Translations under genes and position numbers: made by a program | Notes under the pieces: generated by a model | The model's input: the letters and a program-made list of their open reading frames with translations, nothing else | Databases searched by the model: none | Told to the model about the DNA's origin: nothing | Part shown: positions 12,121 to 26,819 of the stretch, in pieces | How the letters are laid out: every line of letters starts with the position of its first letter | Position numbering within the stretch: the stretch's first letter is position 1 | NCBI GenBank assembly: GCA_920105625.2 | Contig: OV050030.1 | Location: 214,318,325-214,382,324, forward strand | DNA from: Clusia tigrina | Lineage: Eukaryota > Arthropoda > Insecta > Diptera > Clusiidae | Direction of reading: 5' to 3' | DNA length: 64,000 bases

Positions 12121-12316
12121 TACTGGAGCGTCATAAAACCTTGAAATTTGGTGACAATAAAGTAGTCGAGCTTCTTGTCAATTTAAGGTATCGCTCATAG
12201 CTATGCTACCCTTGAGCCCCAAAGCAAAGACTGATAAAACATCAAATGGCCCTAACTTCTATACAGTGCGATATTTACCTATCAAAGAATGCAACATTCA
12301 TATGCTTGTAAATTTT
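12121..12316. repeat. Divergent monomer type E (five copies, 12-23 kb)
   Basis: This 196-bp monomer is markedly diverged: GTAGTCGAGCTTCTTG instead of GTACTCGAGCCTC, TTAAGGTATCG, GAGCCCCAAAGCAAAGACTG, CAGTGCGATATTTACC, AAAGAATGCAACATTCATATG, and TCCTGGAACG where TACTGGAGCG is expected. Further copies start at 13544, 16283, 19070 and 22751, spaced 1423, 2739, 2787 and 3681 bp. The GTAGTCG landmarks give the same spacings. E is absent before 12 kb and after 23 kb, so it marks one HOR lineage. The coincidence of many changes suggests introgression from a diverged sub-array or a long-isolated variant. Confidence 0.88.
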
Positions 12317-13100
12317 TCCTGGAACGTCATAAAATCTTGAAATTTTGTGACAATAAAGTACTCGAGCCTCTTGTCAATTTAAGCTATCACTCATTGCTAT
12401 GCTACCCTTGAGTCCCAAATCAAACACTGATAAAACTCCAAATGGCCCTAACTTCTATACGGTGCCTCCTATTCCTATCAAAGTTTGTAAAAATCAAATG
12501 ATTGTAACTTTTTACTGGAGCGTCATAAAACCTAGAAATTTTGTGACAATAAAGTACTCGAGCCTCTTATCAATTTAAGCTATCGCTCATAGCTATGCTA
12601 CCGTTGAGTCCCAAATCAAACACTGATAAAACTTCAAATGGCCCGAACTTCTATACGGTGCGTCCTACACCTATCAAAGTTTGCAACAATCAAATGCTTG
12701 TAAGTTTTTACTGGAGCGTCATAAAACCTTGAAATTTGGTGACAATTAAGTACTCGAGCCCCTTATCAATTTAAGCAATCGCTAATAGCTATGCTACCCT
12801 TGAGTCCCAAATTAAACACTGATAAAACTTCAAATGGCCCTAACTTCTATACGGTGCGTCCTACACCTATTAAACTTTGCTACATTCAAATGCTTGTAAC
12901 TTTTTACTGGAGCGTCATAAAATCTTGAAATTTTGTGACAATTAAGTACTCGAGCCTCTCGTCAATTTAAGCTATCGCTCATATCTATGCTACATTTGAG
13001 TCCCAATTCAAACACTGATAAAAACTAAAATGGCCCTAACTTCTATACGGTGCGTCCTATACCTATCAAAGTTTGCAACAATCAAATGCTTGTAACTTTT

Positions 13101-13351
13101 TACTGGAGCGTCATGAAATCTGGAAATTTTCAACATTCAAATGCTTGTAATTTCTTACTGGAGAGTCATAAAATCTGGAAATTTTGTGACAATAAAGTTC
13201 TCGAGCCCCTTGTAACTTTCAGCTGTCGCTCATAGCTATGCTACCCTTGAGTCCCAAATCAACCACTGCTAAAACTTCAAATGGCCCAAACTTCTATACG
13301 GTGCGTCCTATACCTATCAAAGTTTGCAACAATCAAATGCATGTAACTTTT
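13101..13351. repeat. Long monomer class L2 (251 bp): 55-bp internal duplication, dyad loop intact
   Basis: This copy has the same 55-bp insertion as L1, but the downstream part reads TTTCAGCTGTCGCTCATAG and then CAACCACTGCTAAAAC, variants that travel together. Full L2 copies start at 8495, 11090, 13101, 17067, 19854, 20885, 21916, 23535, 24566, 25985, 27659, 31140, 32563, 35016, 36046, 38632 and 50269. A copy at 62302 has lost three bases just after GTGACAA (248 bp). L2 is almost always followed by a 192-bp monomer carrying CAAATGCATGTAAC. L2 dominates 8-39 kb, whereas L1 dominates the two ends of the window. Confidence 0.92.
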
Positions 13352-15969
13352 TACTGGAGCGTCATAAAATCTTGAAATTTTGTGACAATAAAGTTCTCGA
13401 GCCTCTTATCTATTTAAGCTATCATAGCTATGCTACCCTTGAGTCCCAAATCAAACACTGATAGAATTTCAAATGGCCTCAACTTCTATACGGTGAGTCC
13501 CACACCTATCAAAGTTTGCAACAATCAAATGCTTGTAAGTTTTTACTGGAGCGTCATAAAACCTTGAAATTTGGTGACAATAAAGTAGTCGAGCTTCTTG
13601 TCAATTTAAGGTATCGCTCATAGCTATGCTACCCTTGAGCCCCAAAGCAAAGACTGATAAAACATCAAATGGCCCTAACTTCTATACAGTGCGATATTTA
13701 CCTATCAAAGAATGCAACATTCATATGCTTGTAAATTTTTCCTGGAACGTCATAAAATCTTGAAATTTTGTGACAATAAAGTACTCGAGCCTCTTGCAAA
13801 TTTAAGCTATCACTCATTGCTAGCTACCCTTGAGTCCCAAATCAAACACTGATAAAACTCCAAATGGCCCTAACTTCTATACGGTGCCTCCTATTCCTAT
13901 CAAAGTTTGTAAAAATCAAATGATTGTAACTTTTTACTGGAGCGTCATAAAACCTTGAAATTTTGTGACAATAAAGTACTCGAGCCTCTTATCAATTTAA
14001 GCTATCGCTCATAGCTATGCCAACCTTGAGTCCCAAATCAAACACTGATAAAACTTCAAATGGCCCGAACTTCTATACGGTGCGTCCTACACCTATCAAA
14101 GTTTGCAACAATCAAATGTTTGTAAGTTTTTACTGGAGCGTCATAAAACCTTGAAATTTGGTGACAATTAAGTACTCGAGCCCCTTATCAATTTAAGCAA
14201 TCGCTAATAGCTATGCTACCCTTGAGTCCCAAATCAAACACTGAGAAAACTTGAAATGGCCCTAACTTCTATACGGTGCGTCCTACACCTATTAAACTTT
14301 GCTACATTCAAATGCTTGTAACTTTTTACTGGAGCGTCATAAAATCTTGAAATTTTGTGACAATTAAGTACTCGAGCCTCTCGTCAATTTAAGCTATAGC
14401 TCATATCTATGCTACATTTGAGTCCCAATTCAAACACTGATAAAAACTAAAATGGCCCTAACTTCTATACGGTGCGTCCTATACCTATCAAAGTTTGCAA
14501 AAATCAAATGCTTGTAACTTTTTACTGGAACTTGATAAAATCTTGAAATTTTGTGATAATAAAGTACTCGAGCTTCTTGTCAATTTAAGCTATCACTCAT
14601 TGCTATGCTACCCTTGAGTCCCAAATCAAACACTGATAAAACTCCAAATGGCCCTAACTTCTATACGGTGCCTCCTATTCCTATCAAAGTTTGTAAAAAT
14701 CAAATGATTGTAACTTTTTACTGGAGCGTCATAAAACCTTGAAATTTTGTGACAATAAAGTACTCGAGCCTCTTATCAATTTAAGCTATCGCTCATAGCT
14801 ATGCTACCCTTGAGTCCCAAATCAAACACTGATAAAACTTCAAATGGCCCGAACTTCTATACGGTGCGTCCTACACCTATCAAAGTTTGCAACAATCAAA
14901 TGCTTGTAAGTTTTTACTGGAGCGTCATAAAACCTTGAAATTTGGTGACAATTAAGTACTCGAGCCCCTTATCAATTTAAGCAATCGCTAATAGCTATGC
15001 TACCCTTGAGTCCCAAATCAAACACTGATAAAATTTCAAATGGCCTCAACTTCTATACGGTGAGTCCCACACCTATCAAAGTTTGCAACAATCAAAGGCT
15101 TGAAACTTTTTACTGGAGCGTAGTAAAACCTTGAAATTTTGTTTCAATAAAGTACTCGAGCCTGTTATAAATTTAAGCTATCGCTCATAGCTATGCTACA
15201 ATTGAGTCCCAAATCAAACACTGATAAAATTTCAAATGGCCCTAACTTCTATACGATGCGTCCTACACCTATCAAAGTTTGCAACAATCAAATGCTTGTA
15301 AGTTTTTACTGGAGCGTCATAAAACCTTGAAATTTGGTGACAATTAAGTACTCGAGCCTCTTATCAATTCGAGCAATCGCTCATAGCTATGCTACCCTTG
15401 AGTCCCAAATCAAACACTGATAAAATTTCAAATGGCCCTAACTTCTATACGGTGCGTCCTATACCTATCAAAGTTTGCAAAAATCAAATGCTTGTAGCTT
15501 TTTACTGGAACTTGATAAAATCTTGAAATTTTGTGATAATAAAGTGCTCGAGCCTCTTATCAATTTAAGCTATCGCTCATAGCTATGCTACCCTTGAGTC
15601 CCAAATCAAACACTGATGAAACTTCAAATGGCCCTAACTTCTATACGGTGCGTCCTATACCTATCAAAGTTTGCAACAATCAAATGCATGTAACTTTTTA
15701 CTGGAGCGTCATAAAATCTTGAAATTTTGTGACAATAAAGTTCTCGAGCCTCTTATCTATTTAAGCTATCATAGCTATGCTACCCTTGAGTCCCAAATCA
15801 AACACTGATAAAATTTCAAATGGCCCTAACTTCTATACGGTGAGTCCCATACCAATCAAAGTTTGCAACAATCAAAGGCTTGAAACTTTTTACTGGAGCG
15901 TAGAAAAACCTTGAAATTTGGTGACAATTAAGTACTCGAGCCTCTTATCAATTCAAGCAATCGCTCATA

Positions 15970-18900
15970 GCTATGCTACCCTTGAGTCCCAAATCAAACA
16001 CTGATAAAATTTCAAATGGCCCTAACTTCTATACGGTGCGTCCTATACCTATCAAAGTTTGCAAAAATCAAATGCTTGCAACTTTTTACTGGAACTTGAT
16101 AAAATCTTGAAATTTTGTGATAATAAAGTACTCGAGCCTCTTATCAATTTAAGCTATCGCTCATAGCTATGCTACCCTTGAGTCCCAAATCAAACACAGA
16201 TAAAACTTCAAATGGCCCGAACTTCTATACGGTGCGTCCTACACCTATCAAAGTTTGCAACAATCAAATGCTTGTAAGTTTTTACTGGAGCGTCATAAAA
16301 CCTTGAAATTTGGTGTCAATAAAGTAGTCGAGCTTCTTGTCAATTTAAGGTATCGCTCATAGCTATGCTACCCTTGAGCCCCAAAGCAAAGACTGATAAA
16401 ACATCAAATGGCCCTAACTTCTATACAGTGCGATATTTACCTATCAAAGAATGCAACATTCATATGCTTGTAAATTTTTCCTGGAACGCCATAAAATCTT
16501 GAAATTTTGTGACAATAAAGTACTCGAGCCTCTTGTCAATTTAAGCTATCACTCATTGCTATGCTACCCTTGAGTCCCAAATCAAACACTGATAAAACTC
16601 CAAATGGCCCTAACTTCTATACGGTGCCTCCTATTCCTATCAAAGTTTGTAAAAATCAAATGATTGTAACTTTTTACTGGAGCGTCATAAAACCTTGAAA
16701 TTTTGTGACAATAAAGTACTCGAGCCTCTTATCAATTTAAGCTATCGCTCATAGCTATGCTACCCTTGAGTCCAAAATCAAACACTGATAAAACTTCAAA
16801 TGGCCCGAACTTCTATACGGTGCGTCCTACACCTATCAAAGTTTGCAACAATCAAATGCTTGTAAGTTTTTACTGGAGCGTCATAAAACCTTGAAAGTTG
16901 GTGACAATTTAGTACTCGAGCCCCTTATCAATTTATGCAATCGCTAATAGCTATGCTACTCTTGAGTCCCAAATCAAACACTGATAAAAACTAAAATGGC
17001 CCTAACTTCTATACGGTGCGTCCTATACCTATCAAAGTTTGCAACAATCAAATGCTTGTAACTTTTTACTGGAGCGTCATAAAATCTGGAAATTTTCAAC
17101 ATTCAAATGCTTGTAATTTCTTACTGGAGAGTCATAAAATCTGGAAATTTTGTGACAATAAAGTTCCCGAGCCCCTTGTAACTTTCAGCTGTCGCTCATA
17201 GCTATGCTACCCTTGAGTCCCAAATCAACCACTGCTAAAACTTCAAATGGCCCTAACTTCTATACGGTGCGTCCTATACCTATCAAAGTTTGCAACAATC
17301 AAATGCATGTAACTTTTTACTGGAGCGTCATAAAATCTTGAAATTTTGTGACAATAAAGTTCTCGAGCCTCTTATCTATTTAAGCTATCATAGCTATGCT
17401 ACCCTTGAGTCCCAAATCAAACACTGATAAAATTTCAAATGGCCTCAACTTCTATACGGTGAGTCCCACACCTATCAAAGTTTGCAACAATCAAAGGCTT
17501 GAAACTTTTTACTGGAGCGTAGTAAAACCTTGAAATTTTGTTTCAATAAAGTACTCGAGCCTGTTATAAATTTAAGCTATCGCTCATAGCTATGTTACAA
17601 TTGACTCCCAAATCAAACACTGATAAAATTTCAAATGGCCCTAACTTCTATACGATGCGTCCTACACCTATCAAAGTTTGCAACAATCAAATGCTTGTAA
17701 GTTTTTACTGGAGCGTCATAAAACCTTGAAATTTGGTGACAATTAAGTACTCGAGCCTCTTATCAATTCGAGCAATCGCTCATAGCTATGCTACCCTTGA
17801 GTCCCAAATCAAACACTGATAAAATTTCAAATGGCCCTAACTTCTATACGGTGCGTCCTATACCTATCAAAGTTTGCAAAAATCAAATGCTTGTAGCTTT
17901 TTACTGGAACTTGATAAAATCTTGAAATTTTGTGATAATAAAGTGCTCGAGCCTCTTATCAATTTAAGCTATCGCTCATAGCTATGCTACCCTTGAGTCC
18001 CAAATCAAACACTGATGAAACTTCAAATGGCCCTAACTTCTATACGGTGCGTCCTATACCTATCAAAGTTTGCAACAATCAAATGCATGTAACTTTTTAC
18101 TGGAGCGTCATAAAATCTTGAAATTTTGTGACAATAAAGTTCTCGAGCCTCTTATCTATTTAAGCTATCATAGCTATGCTACCCTTGAGTCCCAAATCAA
18201 ACACTGATAAAATTTCAAATGGCCCTAACTTCTATACGGTGAGTCCCATACCAATCAAAGTTTGCAACAATCAAAGGCTTGAAACTTTTTACTGGAGCGT
18301 AGAAAAACCTTGAAATTTGGTGACAATTAAGTACTCGAGCCTCTTATCAATTCAAGCAATCGCTCATAGCTATGCTACCCTTGAGTCCCAAATCAAACAC
18401 TGATAAAATTTCAAATGGCCCTAACTTCTATACGGTGCGTCCTATACCTATCAAAGTTTGCAACAATCAAATGCATGTAACTTTTTACTGGAGCGTCATA
18501 AAATCTTGAAATTTTGTGACAATAAAGTTCTCGAGCCTCTTATCAATTTAAGCTATCATAGCTATGCTACCCTTGAGTCCCAAATTAAACACTGATAAAA
18601 TTTCAAATGGCCCTAACTTCTATACGGTGAGTCCCACACCTATCAAAGTTTGCAACAATCAAAGGCTTGAAACTTTTTACTGGAGCGTAGTAAAACCTTG
18701 AAATTTTGTGACAATAAAGTACTCGAGCCTCTTATCAATTCGAGCAATCGCTCATAGCTATGCTACCCTTGAGTCCCAAATCAAACACTGATAAAATTTC
18801 AAATGGCCCTAACTTCTATACGGTGCGTCCTATACCTATCAAAGTTTGCAAAAATCAAATGCTTGTAACTTTTTACTGGAACTTGATAAAATCTTGAAAT

Positions 18901-20860
18901 TTTGTGATAATAAAGTACTCGAGCCTCTTATCAATTTAAGCTATCGCTCATAGCTATGCTACCCTTGAGTCCCAAATCAAACACAGATAAAACTTCAAAT
19001 GGCCCGAACTTCTATACGGTGCGTCCTACACCTATCAAAGTTTGCAACAATCAAATGCTTGTAAGTTTTTACTGGAGCGTCATAAAACCTTGAAATTTGG
19101 TGTCAATAAAGTAGTCGAGCTTCTTGTCAATTTAAGGTATCGCTCATAGCTATGCTACCCTTGAGCCCCAAAGCAAAGACTGATAAAACATCAAATGGCC
19201 CTAACTTCTATACAGTGCGATATTTACCTATCAAAGAATGCAACATTCATATGCTTGTAAATTTTTCCTGGAACGCCATAAAATCTTGAAATTTTGTGAC
19301 AATAAAGTACTCGAGCCTCTTGTCAATTTAAGCTATCACTCATTGCTATGCTACCCTTGAGTCCCAAATCAAACACTGATAAAACTCCAAATGGCCCTAA
19401 CTTCTATACGGTGCCTCCTATTCCTATCAAAGTTTGTAAAAATCAAATGATTGTAACTTTTTACTGGAGCGTCATAAAACCTTGAAATTTTGTGACAATA
19501 AAGTACTCGAGCCTCTTATCAATTTAAGCTATCGCTCATTGCTATGCTACCCTTGAGTCCAAAATCAAACACTGATAAAACTTCAAATGGCCCGAACTTC
19601 TATACGGTGCGTCCTACACCTATCAAAGTTTGCAACAATCAAATGCTTGTAAGTTTTTACTGGAGCGTCATAAAACCTTGAAAGTTGGTGACAATTTAGT
19701 ACTCGAGCCCCTTATCAATTTATGCAATCGCTAATAGCTATGCTACTCTTGAGTCCCAAATCAAACACTGATAAAAACTAAAATGGCCCTAACTTCTATA
19801 CGGTGCGTCCTATACCTATCAAAGTTTGCAACAATCAAATGCTTGTAACTTTTTACTGGAGCGTCATAAAATCTGGAAATTTTCAACATTCAAATGCTTG
19901 TAATTTCTTACTGGAGAGTCATAAAATCTGGAAATTTTGTGACAATAAAGTTCTCGAGCCCCTTGTAACTTTCAGCTGTCGCTCATAGCTATGCTACCCT
20001 TGAGTCCCAAATCAACCACTGCTAAAACTTCAAATGGCCCTAACTTCTATACGGTGCGTCCTATACCTATCAAAGTTTGCAACAATCAAATGCATGTAAC
20101 TTTTTACTGGAGCGTCATAAAATCTTGAAATTTTGTGACAATAAAGTTCTCGAGCCTCTTAACTATTTAAACTATCATAGCTATGCTACCCTTGAGTCCC
20201 AAATCAAACACTGATAAAATTTCAAATGGCCTCAACTTCTATACGGTGAGTCCCACACCTATCAAAGTTTGCAACAATCAAAGGCTTGAAACTTTTTACT
20301 GGAGCGTAGTAAAACCTTGAAATTTTGTTTCAATAAAGTACTCGAGCCTGTTATAAATTTAAGCTATCGCTCATAGCTATGCTACAATTGACTCCCAAAT
20401 CAAACACTGATAAAATTTCAAATGGCCCTAACTTCTATACGATGCGTCCTACACCTATCAAAGTTTGCAACAATCAAATGCTTGTAAGTTTTTACTGGAG
20501 CGTCATAAAACCTTGAAATTTGGTGACAATTAAGTACTCGAGCCTCTTATCAATTCGAGCAATCGCTCATAGCTATGCTACCCTTGAGTCCCAAATCAAA
20601 CACTGATAAAATTTCAAATGGCCCTAACTTCTATACGGTGCGTCCTATACCTATCAAAGTTTGCAAAAATCAAATGCTTGTAGCTTTTTACTGGAACTTG
20701 ATAAAATCTTGAAATTTTGTGATAATAAAGTGCTCGAGCCTCTTACCAATTTAAGCTATCGCTCATAGCTATGCTACCCTTGAGTCCCAAATCAAACACT
20801 GATGAAATTTCAAATGGCCCTAACTTCTATACGGTGCGTCCTATACCTATCAAAGTTTGC
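15970..20860. repeat. Related copies of the same HOR at 2787-bp shift
   Basis: From about 15970-16070 onward, sequence matches that 2787 bp further on: L2 at 17067 and 19854, E at 16283 and 19070, and the rare TTGTAGCTTTTT monomer at about 17890 and 20677. Agreement stops near 20860, where the right copy has one extra L2 monomer. After that the offset becomes 3038 (2787 + 251). This single-monomer gain or loss shows directly how the unit length changes. Confidence 0.8.
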
Positions 20861-23800
20861 AACAATCAAATGCTTGTAACTTTTTACTGGAGCGTCATAA
20901 AATCTGGAAATTTTCAACATTCAAATGCTTGTAACTTCTTACTGGAGAGTCATAAAATCTGGAAATTTTGTGACAATAAAGTTCTCGAGCCTATAGTAAA
21001 TTTCAGCTGTCGCTCATAGCTATGCTACCCTTGAGTCCCAAATCAACCACTGCTAAAACTTCAAATGGCCCTAACTTCTATACGGTGCGTCCTATACCTA
21101 TCAAAGTTTGCAACAATCAAATGCATGTAACTTTTTACTGGAGCGTCATAAAATCTTGAAATTTTGTGACAATAAAGTTCTCGAGCCTCTTATCTATTTA
21201 AGCTATCATAGCTATGCTACCCTTGAGTCCCAAATCAAACACTGATAAAATTTCAAATGGCCCTAACTTCTATACGGTGAGTCCCATACCAATCAAAGTT
21301 TGCAACAATCAAAGGCTTGAAACTTTTTACTGGAGCGTAGAAAAACCTTGAAATTTGGTGACAATTAAGTACTCGAGCCTCTTATCAATTCAAGCAATCA
21401 CTCATTGCTATGCTACCCTTGAGTCCCAAATCAAACACTGATAAAACTTCAAATGGCCCTAACTTCTATACGGTGCCTCCTATTCCTATCAAAGTTTGTA
21501 AAAATCAAATGATTGTAACTTTTTACTGGAGCGTCATAAAACCTTGAAATTTTGTGACAATAAAGTACTCGAGCCTCTTATCAATTTAAGATATCGCTCA
21601 TAGCTATGCTACCCTTGAGTCCCAAATCAAACACTGATAAAACTTCAAATGGCCCGAACTTCTATACGGTGCGTCCTACACCTATCAAAGTTTGCAACAA
21701 TCAAATGCTTGTAAGTTTTTACTGGAGCGTCATAAAACCTTGAAATTTGGTGACAATTAAGTACTCGAGCCCCTTATCAATTTAAGCAATCGCTAATAGC
21801 TATGCTACCCTTGAGTCCCAAATCAAACACTGATAAAAACTAAAGTGGCCCTAACTTCTATACGGTGCGTCCTATACCTATCAAAGTTTGCAACAATCAA
21901 ATGCTTGTAACTTTTTACTGGAGCGTCATAAAATCTGGAAATTTTCAACATTCAAATGCTTGTAATTTCTTACTGGAGAGTCATAAAATCTGGAAATTTT
22001 GTGACAATAAAGTTCTCGAGCCCCTTGTAACTTTCAGCTGTCGCTCATAGCTATGCTACCCTTGAGTCCCAAATCAACCACTGCTAAAACTTCAAATGGC
22101 CCTAACTTCTATACGGTGCGTCCTATACCTATCAAAGTTTGCAACAATCAAATGCATGTAACTTTTTACTGGAGCGTCATAAAATCTTGAAATTTTGTGA
22201 CAATAAAGTTCTCGAGCCTCTTATCAATTTAAGCTATCATAGCTATGCTACCCTTGAGTCCCAAATTAAACACTGATGAAATTTCAAATGGCCCTAACTT
22301 CTATACGGTGAGTCCCACACCTATCAAAGTTTGCAACAATCAAAGGCTTGAAACTTTTTACTGGAGCGTAGTAAAACCTTGAAATTTTGTGACAATAAAG
22401 TACTCGAGCCTCTTATCAATTCGAGCAATCGCTCATAGCTATGCTACCCTTGAGTCCCAAATCAAACACTTATAAAATTTCAAATGGCCCTAACTTCTAT
22501 ACGGTGCGTCCTATACCTATCAAAGTTTGCAAAAATCAAATGCTTGTAACTTTTTACTGGAACTTGATAAAATCTTGAAATTTTGTGATAATAAAGTACT
22601 CGAGCCTCTTATCAATTTAAGCTATCGCTCATAGCTATGCTACCCTTGAGTCCCAAATCAAACACAGATAAAACTTCAAATGGCCCGAACTTCTATACGG
22701 TGCGTCCTACACCTATCAAAGTTTGCAACAATCAAATGCTTGTGAGTTTTTACTGGAGCGTCATAAAACCTTGAAATTTGGTGTCAATAAAGTAGTCGAG
22801 TTTCTTGTCAATTTAAGGTATCGCTCATAGCTATGCTACCCTTGAGCCCCAAAGCAAAGACTGATAAAACATCAAATGGCCCTAACTTCTATACAGTGCG
22901 ATATTTACCTATCAAAGAATGCAACATTCATATGCTTGTAAATTTTTCCTGGAACGCCATAAAATCTTGAAATTTTGTGACAATAAAGTACTCGAGCCTC
23001 TTGTCAATTTAAGCTATCACTCATTGCTATGCTACCCTTGAGTCCCAAATCAAACACTGATAAAACTCCAAATGGCCCTAACTTCTATACGGTGCCTCCT
23101 ATTCCTATCAAAGTTTGTAAAAATCAAATGATTGTAACTTTTTACTGGAGCGTCATAAAACCTTGAAATTTTGTGACAATAAAGTACTCAAGCCTCTTAT
23201 CAATTTAAGCTATCGCTCATAGCTATGCTACCCTTGAGTCCAAAATCAAACACTGATAAAACTTCAAATGGCCCGAACTTCTATACGGTGCGTCCTACAC
23301 CTATCAAAGTTTGCAACAATCAAATGCTTGTAAGTTTTTACTGGAGCGTCATAAAACCTTGAAATTTGGTGACAATTTAGTACTCGAGCCCCTTATCAAT
23401 TTATGCAATCGCTAATAGCTATGCTACTCTTGAGTCCCAAATCAAACACTGATAAAAACTAAAATGGCCCTAACTTCTATACGGTGCGTCCTATACCTAT
23501 CAAAGTTTGCAACAATCAAATGCTTGTAACTTTTTACTGGAGCGTCATAAAATCTGGAAATTTTCAACATTCAAATGCTTGTAATTTCTTACTGGAGAGT
23601 CATAAAATCTGGAAATTTTGTGACAATAAAGTTCTCGAGCCCCTTGTAACTTTCAGCTGTCGCTCATAGCTATGCTACCCTTGTGTCCCAAATCAACCAC
23701 TGCTAAAACTTCAAATGGCCCTAACTTCTATACGGTGCGTCCTATACCTATCAAAGTTTGCAACAATCAAATGCATGTAACTTTTTACTGGAGCGTCATA

Positions 23801-25078
23801 AAATCTTGAAATTTTGTGACAATAAAGTTCTCGAGCCTCTTATCTATTTAAGCTATCATAGCTATGCTACCCTTGAGTCCCAAATCAAACACTGATAAAA
23901 TTTCAAATGGCCTCAACTTCTATACGGTGAGTCCCACACCTATCAAAGTTTGCAACAATCAAAGACTTGAAACTTTTTACTGGAGCGTAGTAAAACCTTG
24001 AAATTTTGTTTCAATAAAGTACTCGAGCCTGTTATAAATTTAAGCTATCGCTCATAGCTATGCTACAATTGACTCCCAAATCGAACACTGATAAAATTTC
24101 AAATGGCCCTAACTTCTATACGATGCGTCCTACACCTATCAAAGTTTGCAACAATCAAATGCTTGTAAGTTTTTACTGGAGCGTCATAAAACCTTGAAAT
24201 TTGGTGACAAATAAGTACTCGAGCCTCTTATCAATTCGAGCAATCGCTCATAGCTATGCTACCCTTGAGTCCCAAATCAAACACTGATAAAATTTCAAAT
24301 GGCCCTAACTTCTATACGGTGCGTCCTATACCTATCAAAGTTTGCAAAAATCAAATGCTTGTAGCTTTTTACTGGAACTTGATAAAATCTTGAAATTTTG
24401 TGATAATAAAGTGCTCGAGCCTCTTACCAATTTAAGCTATCGCTCATAGCTATGCTACCCTTGAGTCCCAAATCAAACACTGATGAAATTTCAAATGGCC
24501 CTAACTTCTATACGGTGCGTCCTATACCTATCAAAGTTTGCAACAATCAAATGCTTGTAACTTTTTACTGGAGCGTCATAAAATCTGGAAATTTTCAACA
24601 TTCAAATGCTTGTAACTTCTTACTGGAGAGTCATAAAATCTGGAAATTTTGTGACAATAAAGTTCTCGAGCCTCTTGTAAATTTCAGCTGTCGCTCATAG
24701 CTATGCTACCCTTGAGTCCCAAATCAACCACTGCTAAAACTTCAAATGGCCCTAACTTCTATACGGTGCGTCCTATACCTATCAAAGTTTGCAACAATCA
24801 AATGCATGTAACTTTTTACTGGAGCGTCATAAAATCTTTAAATTTTGTGACAATAAAGTTCTCGAGCCTCTTATCTATTTAAGCTATCATAGCTATGCTA
24901 CCCTTGAGTCCCAAATCAAACACTGATAAAATTTCAAATGGCCCTAACTTCTATACGGTGAGTCCCATACCAATCAAAGTTTGCAACAATCAAAGGCTTG
25001 AAACTTTTTACTGGAGCGTAGAAAAACCTTGAAATTTGGTGACAATTAAGTACTCGAGCCTCTTATCAATTCAAGCAA
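18411..25078. repeat. Pair of ~3-kb segments 3681 bp apart (18-monomer shift)
   Basis: 18411-21397 matches 22092-25078 at a constant offset of 3681, including the E monomer, two L2 monomers (19854/23535 and 20885/24566) and private variants such as AAATTAAACACTGAT. The copies part where the left one enters CAATCACTCATTGC and the right one continues CAATCGCTCATAGC. The 21398-22091 piece between them (with L2 at 21916) accounts for the extra 643 bp relative to a 3038-bp version of the unit. The 3038-bp offset is itself seen between 22141 and 25179. Confidence 0.85.
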
Positions 25079-26819
25079 TCGCTCATAGCTATGCTACCCT
25101 TGAGTCCCAAATCAAACACTGATAAAATTTCAAATGGCCCTAACTTCTATACGGTGCGTCCTATACTTATCAAAGTTTGCAACAATCAAATGCATGTAAC
25201 TTTTTACTGGAGCGTCATAAAATCTTGAAATTTTGTGACAATAAAGTTCTCGAGCCTCTTATCAATTTAAGCTATCATAGCTATGCTACCCTTGAGTCCC
25301 AAATTAAACACTGATAAAATTTCAAATGGCCCTAACTTCTATACGGTGAGTCCCACACCTATCAAAGTTTGCAACAATCAAAGGCTTGAAACTTTTTACT
25401 GGAGCGTAGTAAAACCTTGAAATTTTGTGACAATAAAGTACTCGAGCCTCTTATCAATTCGAGCAATCGCTCATAGCTATGCTACCCTTGAGTCCCAAAT
25501 CAAACACTGATAAAATTTCAAATGGCCCTAACTTCTATACGGTGCGTCCTATACCTATCAAAGTTTGCAAAAATCAAATGCTTGTAACTCTTTACTGGAA
25601 CTTGATAAAATCTTGAAATTTTGTGATAATAAAGTACTCGAGCCTCTTATCAATTTAAGCTATCGCTCATAGCTATGCTACCCTTGAGTCCCAAATCAAA
25701 CACTGATAAAACTTCAAATGGCCCTAACTTCTATATGGTGCGTCCTACACCTATTAAACTTTGCCACATTCAAATGCTTGTAACTTTTTACTGGAGCGTC
25801 ATAAAATCTTGAAATTTTGTGACAATTAAGTACTCGAGCCTCTCGTCAATTTAAATTATCGCTCATAGCTATGCTACATTTGAGTCCCAATTCAAACACT
25901 GATAAAAATTCAAAGCGACCTAACTTCTATACGGTGCGTCCTATGCCTATCAAAGTTTGCAACAATCAAATGCTTGTAACTTTTTACTGGAGCGTCATAA
26001 AATCTGGAAATTTTCAACATTCAAATGCTTGTAACTTCTTACTGGAGAGTCATAAAATCTGGAAATTTTGCGACAATAAAGTTCTCGAGCCTCTTGTAAC
26101 TTTCAGCTGTCGCTCATAGCTATGCTACCCTTGATTCCCAAATCAACCACTGCTAAAACTTCAAATGGCCCTAACTTCTATACGGTGCGTCCTATACCTA
26201 TCAAAGTTTGCAACAATCAAATGCATGTAACTTTTTACTGGAGCGTCATAAAATCTTGAAATTTTGTTACAATAAAGTTCTCGAGCCTCTTATCTATTTA
26301 AGCTATCATAGCTATGCTACCCTTGAGTCCCAAATCAAACACTGATAAAATTTCAAATGGCCCTAACTTCTATACGGTGAGTCCCACACCTATCAAAGTT
26401 TGCAACAATCAAAGGCTTGAAACTTTTTACTGGAGCGTGGTAAAACCTTGAAATTTTGTGACAATAATGTACTCGAGCCTCTTATAAATTTAAGCTATCG
26501 CTCATAGCTATGCTACAATTGAGTCCCAAATCAAACACTGATAAAATTTCAAATGGCCCTAACTTCTATACGGTGCGTCCTACAGCTATCAAAGTTTGCA
26601 ACAATCAAATGCTTGTAAGTTTTTACTGAAGCGTCATAAAACCTTGAAATTTGGTGACAATTAAGTAATCGAGCCTCTTATCAATTCAAGCAATCGCTCA
26701 TAGCTATGCTACCCTTGAGACCCAAATCAAACACTGATAAAATTTCAAATGGCCCTAACTTCTATACGGTGCGTCCTATACCTATCAAACTTTGCAAACA
26801 TCAAATGCTTGTAACTTTT

